The notes: a model not told the origin generated them from the letters alone. Positions 1 through 7,598 are shown, counted from the first letter of the stretch. The stretch is 19,615 bases of DNA from an uncultured Clostridia bacterium (GCA_934663625.1 CAKUKP010000059.1:1-19615), one strand, 5' to 3'. Numbers and translations: made by a program.

Positions 1-50
1 GTGCACAACATTTCGATTGCCTGCCGCTGTTCCGTTTCTTTTTTCAGCAT
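1..50 (-). CDS. 5' end of a gene leaving the window, possibly a transposase (partial)
   Basis: Reading leftwards from the ATG at 50-48 there are 16 open codons before the window edge, giving MLKKETEQRQAIEMLC. A GGTGAT element on the minus strand (55-60) lies four bases before this ATG and can pair with the 16S tail, so I prefer it to the in-frame ATG at 56. The peptide resembles the N-termini of IS1182-type transposases as I remember them (a charged stretch, then an IEM-C motif ahead of a conserved LVP-DHLLRKI block). That block is outside the window, so the assignment is a guess. It could equally be an unrelated short start or a chance reading frame. Confidence 0.35.
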   Translation of the reverse strand, partial: MLKKETEQRQAIEMLC

Positions 51-74
51 TTTCATCACCGATTCTATTATATC

Positions 75-103
75 AAAAAAGGTCGCATTGCGCGACCTTT
101 TTT
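75..103. terminator. Bidirectional intrinsic terminator
   Basis: A 6-bp GGTCGC/GCGACC stem with a 5-base loop is flanked by six A on the left and six T on the right, so it ends in a U-tract on either strand. It lies 55 bases past the stop of the 631-residue minus-strand gene and is the natural end of that transcript. Confidence 0.8.
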
Positions 104-112
104 GACAACCTG

Positions 113-137
113 ATACCGCCGGTTTTGTCGGCGGTAT
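113..137. repeat. 8-bp inverted repeat behind the membrane protein gene
   Basis: ATACCGCC at 113-120 and GGCGGTAT at 130-137 form a perfect 8-bp stem with a 9-base loop. There is no T-tract beside it, so it is not a terminator alone. It sits between the stop codon at 158 and the real terminator at 75-103 and may protect the 3' end of the transcript. Confidence 0.5.
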
Positions 138-157
138 TTGGCGAACGGATTTATCGG

Positions 158-2053
158 TTAAACCGGATCATCAGCCGTGATATCTTCGAGATAATGAATC
201 GTGGTGCCCGGAATCAGATATTCATCCGCGCCGCACACGCTGCATCCCGTGCGTCCCATCTCCAGCGCGTCATCGCGGAGAACCAGCGTATATCTGCCGG
301 AAAATTCGGTGCAATCGTCGCTGGTATGGCATATTTTCTTCTGATCCTGCCACAGGCAATGCTGACCGACCAGCTCCGGCTTCGGCGCTTTGCACGCGTT
401 GCAGCATTTATAGTTATCCACGCATTCCGCGAGCGTATACACGCTGGCGTAGGACATGCCGGAGCAGGTTCCGTAGGTGTGATACCATTTTCCGGTGCGG
501 GAATGATATACGGGCGCATCGCCGGCGCTCTTCAGCGCGACGGTGGGCGTGATTTCCTGCGCGGCGGGCGTTTCGGCGGGCTCCAGCGCAGCGTCCGCGG
601 ATGCTTCAGGCTCGGCGATCGCATCTTCAACCGCGCTGGTCAGGATGATTTCCGTGCCGTCTGCCAGCGCTTTCAAGTAGATATCCGCGCCGCATTCCGC
701 GCAGGGGGTGATCGTATCATCCGCATCCGCGGCGCGAATCAGCCGGTACTGACCTTCGAACGCGGCGCAGGAATCGCTCGTATGCGCGGCGTTGTTTTCA
801 TCCACCCACACGATATACGTTTCATCCAGCAGTTCCCTTTCGGGGCTTTCGCAGTTCGGGCATTTTTCCAGCTTCGTATCGGCGACCTCGCCCAGCGTGT
901 GCGCCGCCGCCTTCTTCATGCCCTTGCACTTGGCGGCGATGTGATAATACTTGCCGCCCTTGTTGTAATAGATCTGCGCATCCTTCGCAGGTTTCAGCAC
1001 CACCGTAACCGACTGCGGCGCGGCGGGCGTGGCTTCGACAAACGTGCCGTCGCGATCCAGCGTTCCGTGGGTCAGTTCCCTGCCGGAATCGGCGCTCGGC
1101 GCGGAGGTGGGAATATAGACCTTTACATCCTTTGCATCGGGCGCGAGGGTCGATTCCACAGCGGGTGCGTCGGTCGGCGCAATGGTGGGCGCTTCCGTCG
1201 CTTCAGGCGCGGCAGTTGGCGTTGCAGTGGATTTCGCCGTGGGCTTTGCCGCGGCGGTCGCATCGGGCGTGCCGGTGGGCTTCAGCGTCGGCGCATCGGT
1301 TGCATCAGCGGCTTCCACCGCATCGATCGCTTCGGGCGCATCGCTTGCTTCCGCGGAGGGCTTTGCGCTGGGCGTGCCGGTCGGCGCCTTGGACGGCTTC
1401 TGCGTCGGAGCTTCTGTCGGGGTTTCGGTGGGCGCTTCCGTCGGGGCTTCAGTCGGGGCTTCCGTAGCCGCGATCTCCAGCTTTCCCGCGCCGGTTACGC
1501 CCTCGCGCACCTGATCCGCCAGGCGCACGCCTTCATCGATCAGATCGGCGATATCGCTGCGGTGCGATTGCCACAGCGCGTCCGCGAAATTGGCGATGCC
1601 GCTGTGCACGCTTCCGGCCTTTTCGCCGATGAACGCGCCCGCGCCGTTCAGCCAGTCGGCGGCGGAATCCAGCGATGTATTGATGCTGTCCTGCACGGCG
1701 GCGTATTTCGGATTGCCGGTATCCACCGTGAGCGCGAATCCGTACAGCACGATGCACGCCACCAGCGTTACGATGCACACCATCAGCTTCGTGCTGATGT
1801 TCCAGCGCAGCTTTCGCCGCCACAGCAGCAGAAGCCCCACCGGCCAGAGCACGATCAGCAGAAGCATCGTTGCAATTTTATAGAAGAAGCCCGCGCGCCT
1901 GCGCCTGCGCTGCGGGGGGCGCTTTCCGTTTCCGGAGGGCGCGGCATGGTTCTGCGGCGTCATTCCGCTGCGCTTTTCGGATCGCATCATATAATTGCGG
2001 CCGAAAAAATGCATAAGCGCCTGCGCCGGAGAAGGATTGATTACAGCCTGCAT
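158..2053 (-). CDS. Membrane-anchored protein with Pro/Thr-rich stalk and four His/Cys (probable zinc) modules
   Basis: Unrecognised 631-residue protein. An Arg-rich N-terminus (RRRRR near 50) precedes two hydrophobic segments (about 60-77 and 89-108) separated by a basic loop. A linker of about 90 residues follows, then a Pro/Thr/Ala/Glu-rich stalk (about 196-300) built of TEAP-like units. The C-terminal half holds two similar units of about 107 residues (352-460 and 507-613), each with two metal-site-like modules of pattern H-x4-C-x(20-22)-C-x2-C: H371/C376/C398/C401, H424/C429/C451/C454, H525/C530/C551/C554 and H576/C581/C604/C607. This spacing recalls the Ada-like YH...C...CxxC zinc modules found at the ends of secreted Bacillota proteins (family knowledge). 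The start is supported by AAAGGCG 8 bases upstream and a promoter at 2145-2180. Orientation is inferred: the stalk suggests the cysteine part lies outside the cell. Function unknown; it appears monocistronic. Confidence 0.8.
   Translation of the reverse strand: MQAVINPSPAQALMHFFGRNYMMRSEKRSGMTPQNHAAPSGNGKRPPQRRRRRAGFFYKIATMLLLIVLWPVGLLLLWRRKLRWNISTKLMVCIVTLVACIVLYGFALTVDTGNPKYAAVQDSINTSLDSAADWLNGAGAFIGEKAGSVHSGIANFADALWQSHRSDIADLIDEGVRLADQVREGVTGAGKLEIAATEAPTEAPTEAPTETPTEAPTQKPSKAPTGTPSAKPSAEASDAPEAIDAVEAADATDAPTLKPTGTPDATAAAKPTAKSTATPTAAPEATEAPTIAPTDAPAVESTLAPDAKDVKVYIPTSAPSADSGRELTHGTLDRDGTFVEATPAAPQSVTVVLKPAKDAQIYYNKGGKYYHIAAKCKGMKKAAAHTLGEVADTKLEKCPNCESPERELLDETYIVWVDENNAAHTSDSCAAFEGQYRLIRAADADDTITPCAECGADIYLKALADGTEIILTSAVEDAIAEPEASADAALEPAETPAAQEITPTVALKSAGDAPVYHSRTGKWYHTYGTCSGMSYASVYTLAECVDNYKCCNACKAPKPELVGQHCLWQDQKKICHTSDDCTEFSGRYTLVLRDDALEMGRTGCSVCGADEYLIPGTTIHYLEDITADDPV
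1154..1468 (-). repeat. Low-complexity Pro/Thr/Ala/Glu coding repeat
   Basis: This stretch codes for residues about 196-300 of the membrane protein, with imperfect 4-residue periods (TEAP, TETP, TAAP, TDAP). Near 1430-1465 the DNA is close to tandem copies of a 12-base unit (ggggcttccgtc-like), so copy number may vary between strains. It looks like a wall-spanning or extended stalk. Confidence 0.6.
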
Positions 2054-2109
2054 AGCGTTCGCCTTTCATCAATAAATGATTAGAATCTGCGTAAAACTCG
2101 GTTCGTTCC

Positions 2110-2134
2110 GCTGCACAGGGCGCGCCTGTGCAGC
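2110..2134. repeat. 10-bp inverted repeat in the leader of the membrane protein gene
   Basis: GCTGCACAGG (2110-2119) and CCTGTGCAGC (2125-2134) pair perfectly around a GCGCG loop. It lies just past the expected minus-strand transcription start and has no T-tract on either side. It could be a protein operator or a 5' leader hairpin. Confidence 0.6.
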
Positions 2135-2144
2135 CGGATATACT

Positions 2145-2180
2145 TATATATATTATAGCAGATGCGCCGTCAATACACAA
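2145..2180 (-). promoter_or_regulatory. Promoter of the membrane protein gene
   Basis: On the minus strand, TTGTGT (2175-2180) is 17 bases from a perfect TATAAT (2152-2157). A second overlapping pair, TTGACG (2168-2173) and TATATA (2145-2150), is also spaced by 17. Either gives a leader of roughly 85-95 bases before the ATG at 2053. Confidence 0.6.
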
Positions 2181-2326
2181 AGACAACAATATGAAGAAAA
2201 GCTTCATATCTGGAACGGATTTCTGTACGACCGCCAATTTTTTGTCAAGAAATTATTATAAATCAAACTTAACCTGCAATCAGGCAGGAAAAAAGGTTTT
2301 TTTGTAGAATTCAAGAATTTGGGTTC

Positions 2327-2341
2327 ATTGGTTTATATAAT
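2327..2341 (+). promoter_or_regulatory. Candidate -10 box of the biotin operon with an ATTGGT half-site
   Basis: TATAAT at 2336-2341 would start a leader of about 35 bases before the ATG at 2383. No convincing -35 box sits 16-18 bases upstream, so the promoter may need an activator or may lie elsewhere. ATTGGT at 2327-2332 equals one half of the perfect palindrome found before the six-gene operon; the other half is poor (3 of 6 matches). Confidence 0.35.
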
Positions 2342-2382
2342 CACATAACAACCTGCAGTATATAGAATGTGGAGGGAATCAT

Positions 2383-3858
2383 ATGAATGTTGAACGCAAC
2401 ATGCCTGTGGTTCGCGAGCGCAAGCTGGCGATTCTGAAGGGCGATCCGGAGCTTTGCGATCAGCAGAAGAAGGCCGGAAAGCTCATTGCACGCGAACGCA
2501 TCGGTCTGCTTCTGGATGCGGCCAGCTTCGTCGAACTGGATGTGCTGAATAGCGAGGCAGGCGTCGTGACCGGCTATGGCCTGATCAACGGCAGCCCTGT
2601 TTATGTCTATGCACAGGATTTCACCGTGAAGGGCGGCAGCGTGGGCGCAGATCACGCGCGCAAGGTTCTGAAGGTCATGAATCTTGCCGAAAAGACCGGC
2701 GCGCCCATCGTGGCCATTCTGGATACCGCCGGCGCGCGCCTGGATGAAGGCATCGACGCCATGAACGCCTATGCCCAGATGGCGGGCAAGGTCAACGCGC
2801 TTTCTGGCGTTGTGCCGCAGATCGCGCTGGTGCTCGGCCCCTGCGGCGGCATCGCTTCCGCGATCGCGGGCATGAGCGATATTACCGTGATGAGCAGGAA
2901 CGGTCAGCTGTTCGTAAACGGACCGATGGTTGTATCCGCCGTCGCGGGCAAGAACATCGATATGGAAACGCTGGCGGGCGCATGCGCCAGCGAAAAGTCC
3001 GGCATGGCGCAGTTGGTCGCGCAGTCCGATGAGGATGCGATCGCTGCGGCGCGCAAGCTGATTTCCCTGCTGCCCGCGAACAACATGGCGGACGCGGAGG
3101 ATTTCTGCGAGGACGATGTAAACCGCGAGCTGAGCGATCTGAACGGCGTGAGCGCAGTATCCGATGTGCGCGATCTGATTCGCCGCATCGCCGATGCGAA
3201 CGACGTTGTGGAGCTGAGCGCCGAATTCGCGCCCTCCATGGTGACCGCGCTTGCGAAGATCGGCGGCACTACCGTGGGCTTCGTTGCCAATCAGGCGGCG
3301 AAGGACGATGGCCGCATCACCGTTTACGGCGCAAAGAAGGCGGCGCGCTTCGTGGCGTTCTGCGATTGCTTCTCCATTCCGGTGATCAGCATTGTGGATT
3401 CGCTGGGCGTGAAGATCAGCACCGCGCCGCAGGGCGAACTGGCGCGCGCGACCGCGCAGCTGATGTTTGCCTACGCGGAAGCTTCTTCGCCGCGCATCGC
3501 GCTGATTGCGGGCAATGCAATCGGCATGGCGTACGCCGCGATGGCGTCCCGCACGGCGGCGGATGTGGTATACGCCTATCCGGGTGCCTGCGTGAGCGCA
3601 GTTACCCCCCGGATTGGCGCGCAGCTTGCGTTTGCCGATGAATTGAAGTCCGCCGAGGATCCGATCGCCAAGCGCGCGGAGCTGGAGCAGAAATACATGG
3701 ACGATGTGGCCGATGGCGTGAACGCCGCGAAGCAGGGCTATGTGGACGATGTGATCGAACCCGCCCAGACCCGCCAGATGCTCGCCGCAGCGCTGGAAAT
3801 GCTCGCCGGTAAGCGCGAAACGAAGCCCGCCAAGAAGCACGGCAATATGCCGCTGTAA
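2383..3858 (+). CDS. Carboxyltransferase subunit of a biotin-dependent acyl-CoA decarboxylase/carboxylase (12S/MmdA/PccB family)
   Basis: 491 residues, close to the roughly 500-520 of 12S-type subunits. It should move CO2 between an acyl-CoA, probably methylmalonyl-CoA, and biotin on the carrier protein encoded two genes on. Both crotonase-fold halves are visible: GGSVGADHARK (84-94), DTAGARLDEG (114-123) and GPCGGIASA (152-160) in the first, and VDSLGVKIS with G377-NAIG-MAYAAMAS in the second. These keep the glycines of the oxyanion loops but differ from typical PccB/MmdA (usual GGAR-QEG, GPCAGG and AYGGAY), so it is a divergent member and its substrate is not settled. Propionyl-CoA, glutaconyl-CoA or malonyl-CoA chemistry is possible. 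GGAGGG lies 6 bases before the ATG. First gene of a five-gene operon with pump subunits, which favours a decarboxylase over a biosynthetic carboxylase. Confidence 0.85.
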   Translation: MNVERNMPVVRERKLAILKGDPELCDQQKKAGKLIARERIGLLLDAASFVELDVLNSEAGVVTGYGLINGSPVYVYAQDFTVKGGSVGADHARKVLKVMNLAEKTGAPIVAILDTAGARLDEGIDAMNAYAQMAGKVNALSGVVPQIALVLGPCGGIASAIAGMSDITVMSRNGQLFVNGPMVVSAVAGKNIDMETLAGACASEKSGMAQLVAQSDEDAIAAARKLISLLPANNMADAEDFCEDDVNRELSDLNGVSAVSDVRDLIRRIADANDVVELSAEFAPSMVTALAKIGGTTVGFVANQAAKDDGRITVYGAKKAARFVAFCDCFSIPVISIVDSLGVKISTAPQGELARATAQLMFAYAEASSPRIALIAGNAIGMAYAAMASRTAADVVYAYPGACVSAVTPRIGAQLAFADELKSAEDPIAKRAELEQKYMDDVADGVNAAKQGYVDDVIEPAQTRQMLAAALEMLAGKRETKPAKKHGNMPL

Positions 3859-3870
3859 GGAGGCAGAGCC

Positions 3871-4242
3871 ATGAAGATTCTGAATGCATTGGGATATGGC
3901 GGAATCATGATGGTAATCGGTATGCTGGTCGTATTCTTCGGCCTGGCGATTCTGATTCTCTTAATCAGCATCATGTCCGCGATATTCAAGAAGATCGATA
4001 AGAGCAAGGCGGAAAAGGCCGCCGCGGCCGCCGCTGCAGCCGCGCCCGCGCCCGTACCGGAGATCGAAGAAGCGACCGAAGCGGCGGAAGCCGACGTCGT
4101 TACCGATCCCCAGCTGATCGCCGTGATCGCAGCCGCGATCGCCGCATTTGATCAGTCCGGCAAGAATCTGGTTGTGCGCAAGGTTCGCCGCGCGTCCGGC
4201 TGGAAGGGTTCCGCACGTCAGGAGCAGATCTATCACTTCTGA
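3871..4242 (+). CDS. oadG: OadG-like small membrane subunit of the Na+-pumping decarboxylase
   Basis: 123 residues. One strong membrane helix near the N-terminus (about 12-37) is followed by a Lys-rich patch, a poly-Ala/Pro hinge (about 50-62) and a hydrophobic Ala/Ile helix. The C-terminus (LVVRKVRR, then a W and REQIY) resembles the end of OadG/MmdD proteins. In the known complexes this subunit anchors the cytoplasmic carboxyltransferase and biotin carrier to the membrane pump. AAGGAGG overlaps the stop of the preceding gene and lies 7 bases before the ATG, so the two are almost certainly co-translated. Small subunits of this family diverge quickly; the assignment rests on both topology and position. 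Confidence 0.8.
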   Translation: MKILNALGYGGIMMVIGMLVVFFGLAILILLISIMSAIFKKIDKSKAEKAAAAAAAAAPAPVPEIEEATEAAEADVVTDPQLIAVIAAAIAAFDQSGKNLVVRKVRRASGWKGSARQEQIYHF

Positions 4243-4296
4243 TTTGCAGCTGTCCAATACGCAATCGAACATCAATACAATTTGGAGGATACAGTT

Positions 4297-4695
4297 ATGC
4301 GTAAGTTCTCTATCACCGTAAATGGTCAGGCTTATGAAGTTGAAGTAGAAGAAATCGGCGGCGCACCCGTATTCGCAGCCGCACCCGCACCGGCCGCCGC
4401 AGCGCCCGCGCCCGCAGCCGCTCCCGCCCCCAAGGCCGCGCCCGCACCGGCGGCAGCCCCCAAGGCGAGCGTGCCCACCGGCGGCGAGCCCGTAAATTGC
4501 CCGATGCCCGGCACCATTCTGGATGTAAAGGTATCCGTGGGTCAGGCGGTTAAGAACGGCGATACGCTGGTGATTCTGGAAGCTATGAAGATGGAAAATG
4601 AAATCGCCGCGCCGCGCGACGGCGTGGTCGCTTCGATCAACGTCACCAAGGGCGCAACCGTTGGTACCGGCGATGTGCTGATCTCCCTGAAGTAA
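4297..4695 (+). CDS. Biotin carboxyl carrier protein of the decarboxylase complex
   Basis: 132 residues. A short N-terminal strand region (RKFSITVNGQAYEVEVEE) is followed by a flexible Ala/Pro-rich linker (about 28-62) and a biotinyl domain from about 66 to the end. The biotin attachment motif EAMKMEN is present with the acceptor lysine at 98, and the upstream PMPGTI turn is typical. It carries the carboxyl group between the carboxyltransferases and the membrane pump. I chose the ATG at 4297 because GGAGG (4284-4288) is spaced properly from it; an upstream in-frame TTG at 4282 overlaps that site and is unlikely. Because neither carboxyltransferase in the operon has its own biotin domain, this protein probably serves both. 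Confidence 0.92.
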   Translation: MRKFSITVNGQAYEVEVEEIGGAPVFAAAPAPAAAAPAPAAAPAPKAAPAPAAAPKASVPTGGEPVNCPMPGTILDVKVSVGQAVKNGDTLVILEAMKMENEIAAPRDGVVASINVTKGATVGTGDVLISLK

Positions 4696-4724
4696 TCGAA
4701 AGAACGTAAGGAGGTCAAATCCAG

Positions 4725-6149
4725 ATGTTCAAATTGAAGAAAGTGAAAAGCACGCGGGCGTTTGTATGTCTGCTGGTGCTCTTCGCGATGCTGACGGTAT
4801 GGGCCGTGGCGTTTGCCGATGGCGATACCGTGCCCGCACCGGAAGTGCCCGCAGTCGAAACCGAAGCTGCTGCGGAACCGGCGCCGGACGCCGATCCCGA
4901 AATCGATGTTATCAACGGTATAAAGAAGATTGCCGCGACCACCGGCTTCGCACAGGGCACATGGCGCGAATACGCCATGATCGCCGTCGCGTGCGTGCTT
5001 CTGTATCTGGCGATCGTCAAGCAGTTTGAGCCGCTGCTGCTGCTGCCCATCGCGTTTGGTATGCTGCTGGCGAACCTGCCGGGCGCGGGTCTGATGGCGG
5101 ATCCGGTTTACAAGACGTTCTCGTCCGCATCCGAAGCCGCCGCCTATGCCGCGCAGTACACCGGCAAGACCGTTGAACTGACCGTGAATGCGGCGGGCGA
5201 AACCGTCTATCAGGTGCTTACCTCCAACGGCGGTCTGTTCTACTATCTGTACAAGGGCGTAAAGCTGGGTATCTATCCGCCGCTGATCTTCATGGGCGTC
5301 GGCGCGATGACCGACTTCGGCCCCCTGATCGCAAATCCGAAGTCCCTGCTGCTGGGCGCTGCCGCGCAGCTGGGTATCTTCATCACCTTCATCGGCGCGA
5401 AGGTGCTGGGCTTTAAGGCTGCCGAGGCCGGCGCAATCGGCATCATCGGCGGCGCGGACGGCCCGACTGCCATCTACGTAACCACGCGCCTCGCCCCGCA
5501 TCTGCTGGGCCCGATCGCGGTTGCCGCGTATTCCTATATGGCGCTGGTGCCCGTCATTCAGCCGCCGATCATGCGCGCGCTGACGACGGATAAGGAACGC
5601 AGAATCCGCATGGGTCAGCTGCGCCCCGTATCCAAGACCGAACTGGTGGTATTTCCGATTCTGGTCACCATCATCGTTTCCCTGCTGCTTCCGGACGCGG
5701 CTTCGCTGGTCGGCATGCTGATGCTGGGCAACCTGATGCGCGTATCCGGCGTTGTGGAGCGCATCAGCAAGACCGCGCAGAACGAACTGATCAATATCGT
5801 AACCATCTTCCTGGGTCTGACGGTTGGCGCGACCACCAAGGGCTCCACCTTCCTCACGCTGAACACCATCAAGATCGTGGTTCTGGGCGTTATCGCCTTC
5901 GGCTGCGGTACGGCGGGCGGCGTGCTGCTGGCGAAGCTGATGAACGTGATCTACGGCGGCAACGCGATCAACCCGCTGATCGGTTCTGCGGGCGTATCCG
6001 CCGTTCCGATGGCGGCGCGCGTATCCCAGAGGGAAGGTCAGAAGACCGACCCCGGCAACTTCCTGCTGATGCACGCCATGGGCCCCAACGTGGCTGGCGT
6101 TATCGGTTCGGCGGTTGCGGCGGGCGTATTCATCGCTCTGCTGGGTTAA
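4725..6149 (+). CDS. oadB: Na+-transporting decarboxylase beta subunit (OadB/MmdB/GcdB family)
   Basis: 474-residue integral membrane protein that decarboxylates carboxybiotin and couples this to Na+ export. The family signature [12 protein letters not shown] is present with the key aspartate at 245, and [14 protein letters not shown] with asparagine at 416. Both match the ion- and proton-path residues studied in Klebsiella OadB. There are about ten hydrophobic segments. It is longer than classical members (about 370-435): residues 1-32 look like a signal or extra membrane segment ending in AFADG, followed by an acidic Ala/Pro/Glu linker, and about 40 polar residues are inserted at 123-168 before the conserved [16 protein letters not shown] lies 9 bases before the ATG. 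The product is shared by OAD, MMD and GCD complexes, so the symbol describes the family, not the substrate. Confidence 0.92.
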   Translation: MFKLKKVKSTRAFVCLLVLFAMLTVWAVAFADGDTVPAPEVPAVETEAAAEPAPDADPEIDVINGIKKIAATTGFAQGTWREYAMIAVACVLLYLAIVKQFEPLLLLPIAFGMLLANLPGAGLMADPVYKTFSSASEAAAYAAQYTGKTVELTVNAAGETVYQVLTSNGGLFYYLYKGVKLGIYPPLIFMGVGAMTDFGPLIANPKSLLLGAAAQLGIFITFIGAKVLGFKAAEAGAIGIIGGADGPTAIYVTTRLAPHLLGPIAVAAYSYMALVPVIQPPIMRALTTDKERRIRMGQLRPVSKTELVVFPILVTIIVSLLLPDAASLVGMLMLGNLMRVSGVVERISKTAQNELINIVTIFLGLTVGATTKGSTFLTLNTIKIVVLGVIAFGCGTAGGVLLAKLMNVIYGGNAINPLIGSAGVSAVPMAARVSQREGQKTDPGNFLLMHAMGPNVAGVIGSAVAAGVFIALLG

Positions 6150-6185
6150 TCGGTTTTGTCCAAGTGTAGTTAGGAGGATATAACA

Positions 6186-7598
6186 ATGGGTAAAGTAATG
6201 ATTACCGAAACCATCCTGCGCGACGCACATCAGTCCCAGGCCGCGACCCGTATGCGCCTGGAGGACATGCTGCCCGCGTGCGATGTTCTGGATAAGTGCG
6301 GTTTTTACTCTCTGGAATGCTGGGGCGGCGCGACCTTCGACAGCTGCCTGCGCTTCCTGAATGAAGATCCGTGGGAGCGCCTGCGTCAGCTGAGAAAGGC
6401 GCTGCCGAATACCAAGCTGCAGATGCTGTTCCGCGGCCAGAACATTCTGGGCTACAAGCATTACGCGGATGATGTGGTGGATGAATTCGTTCGTCTGTCG
6501 ATCAAGAACGGCATCGATGTAATCCGCATCTTCGACGCGCTGAACGATCCCCGCAATCTGGAAACCTGCATCAAGGCGACCAAGAAGTACGGCGGCATCT
6601 GCGAAGTGGCGATGTCCTACACCATCAGTCCGGTGCATACCGAGGAATACTTCGTCAATCTGGCGAAGAAGTTCGAATCCATGGGCGCGGATAATATCTG
6701 CATCAAGGATATGGCGAATCTGCTGCTGCCCTACAATGCGTATTCCCTCGTGAAGAAGCTGAAGGAAGCCCTGAAGCCCGAAACGAAGGTACATCTGCAC
6801 ACCCACAACACCACCGGCACCGGCGATATGGTCAACCTGAAGGCGATCGAAGCGGGCGTGGATATCGTGGACTGCGCGCTTTCTCCGCTCGGCAACGGTA
6901 CTTCCCAGCCCGCGACCGAGCCGCTGGTTGCCACCCTGCGCGGCACCGAATACGATACCGGCATCGATCTGAATCTGCTCACCCAGGCCACCGAGCATTT
7001 CCGCAAGGTTGCCGATAAGCTGAAGGACGAAGGCTTCCTGGATCCCAAGGTACTGAAGGTGGATGTTAACACCCTGAAGTATCAGGTTCCGGGCGGAATG
7101 CTTTCCAACCTGATCAACCAGCTCAAGCAGGCGGGCAAGTCTGATAAGCTGTACGAAGTGCTGGCGGAAGTACCGCGCGTGCGCGAGGACTTCGGCTATC
7201 CGCCGCTGGTAACGCCCACTTCTCAGATCGTCGGCACGCAGGCCGTGATGAACGTCATCTCCGGCGAGCGCTATAAGATGAATCCGAAGGAGTCCCAGGG
7301 TCTGATGGCGGGCGAATATGGCACGCTGCCCGCGCCGGTGAACGAGGAAGTTCGCAAGAAGGTCATCGGCAACCGCAAGGTAATCACCTGCCGTCCGGTA
7401 GATGATCCGAACTACGGCGCAAAGCATCTGGATGAGTTCCGCAAGGAAATCGGCCAGTATTACATGCAGGAAGAGGACGTACTTTCCTACGCGCTGTTCC
7501 CGCAGGTCGCCGAAAAGTTCTTCCAGCAGCGTCAGGCTGCCCAGCTGGGTCTGGACAATTCCGTGCGCGATGTGAAGAACAACGCGATGCCCATCTGA
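6186..7598 (+). CDS. oadA: Oxaloacetate decarboxylase alpha / transcarboxylase 5S-type carboxyltransferase without biotin domain
   Basis: 470 residues. This TIM-barrel carboxyltransferase moves CO2 between oxaloacetate/pyruvate and biotin. Visible family motifs are TILRDAHQS (9-17, metal aspartate D13), ECWGGATFD, LFRGQN, IRIFDALND, CIKDMAN with the carbamylated lysine at 174, and LHTHNTTGTG with metal histidines 205 and 207, followed by the PYC/OADA conserved region. Classical OadA (about 590 residues) ends in a biotinyl domain. This one stops before it, like the Propionibacterium 5S subunit, and must use the separate carrier encoded at 4297-4695. AGGAGG lies 8 bases before the ATG. Last gene of the operon, 36 bases after oadB, and followed by a strong terminator. 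An alternative name is pyruvate carboxylase subunit B. Confidence 0.92.
   Translation: MGKVMITETILRDAHQSQAATRMRLEDMLPACDVLDKCGFYSLECWGGATFDSCLRFLNEDPWERLRQLRKALPNTKLQMLFRGQNILGYKHYADDVVDEFVRLSIKNGIDVIRIFDALNDPRNLETCIKATKKYGGICEVAMSYTISPVHTEEYFVNLAKKFESMGADNICIKDMANLLLPYNAYSLVKKLKEALKPETKVHLHTHNTTGTGDMVNLKAIEAGVDIVDCALSPLGNGTSQPATEPLVATLRGTEYDTGIDLNLLTQATEHFRKVADKLKDEGFLDPKVLKVDVNTLKYQVPGGMLSNLINQLKQAGKSDKLYEVLAEVPRVREDFGYPPLVTPTSQIVGTQAVMNVISGERYKMNPKESQGLMAGEYGTLPAPVNEEVRKKVIGNRKVITCRPVDDPNYGAKHLDEFRKEIGQYYMQEEDVLSYALFPQVAEKFFQQRQAAQLGLDNSVRDVKNNAMPI

Larger units (their letters stand above)
2054..2382. other. Divergent intergenic region between the membrane protein gene and the biotin operon
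   Basis: 329 bases, AT-rich compared with the genes. I see the minus-strand promoter (2145-2180), a 25-base hairpin in its leader (2110-2134), an 8-bp palindrome ATATGAAG/CTTCATAT with a 5-base centre (2189-2209), a weak CCTGC/GCAGG hairpin followed by an A6GGT7 run (about 2273-2303), a TATAAT at 2336-2341 and the GGAGGG ribosome site (2371-2376) of the first plus-strand gene. No reading frame in it looks like a gene. Confidence 0.6.

Noticed and set aside
1154..1468. CRISPR-like or tandem repeat array
   Set aside because: The periodicity is that of codons for TEAP-like residues in an open frame; the units are too short and degenerate for a CRISPR array.
17..2083. 688-residue open frame on the plus strand opposite the membrane protein gene
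   Set aside because: Low-complexity Arg/Gly composition mirroring the Pro/Thr/Ala stalk of the minus-strand gene, which has a promoter, ribosome site, membrane segments and ordered cysteine motifs.
4542..7427. 961-residue open frame on the minus strand opposite oadB and oadA
   Set aside because: It is a shadow of strongly biased codon use: the sense genes rarely use TTA, CTA or TCA, so the opposite strand lacks stops. The protein is rich in Arg, His, Gln and Gly, has no family motif, and covers two well-recognised genes.
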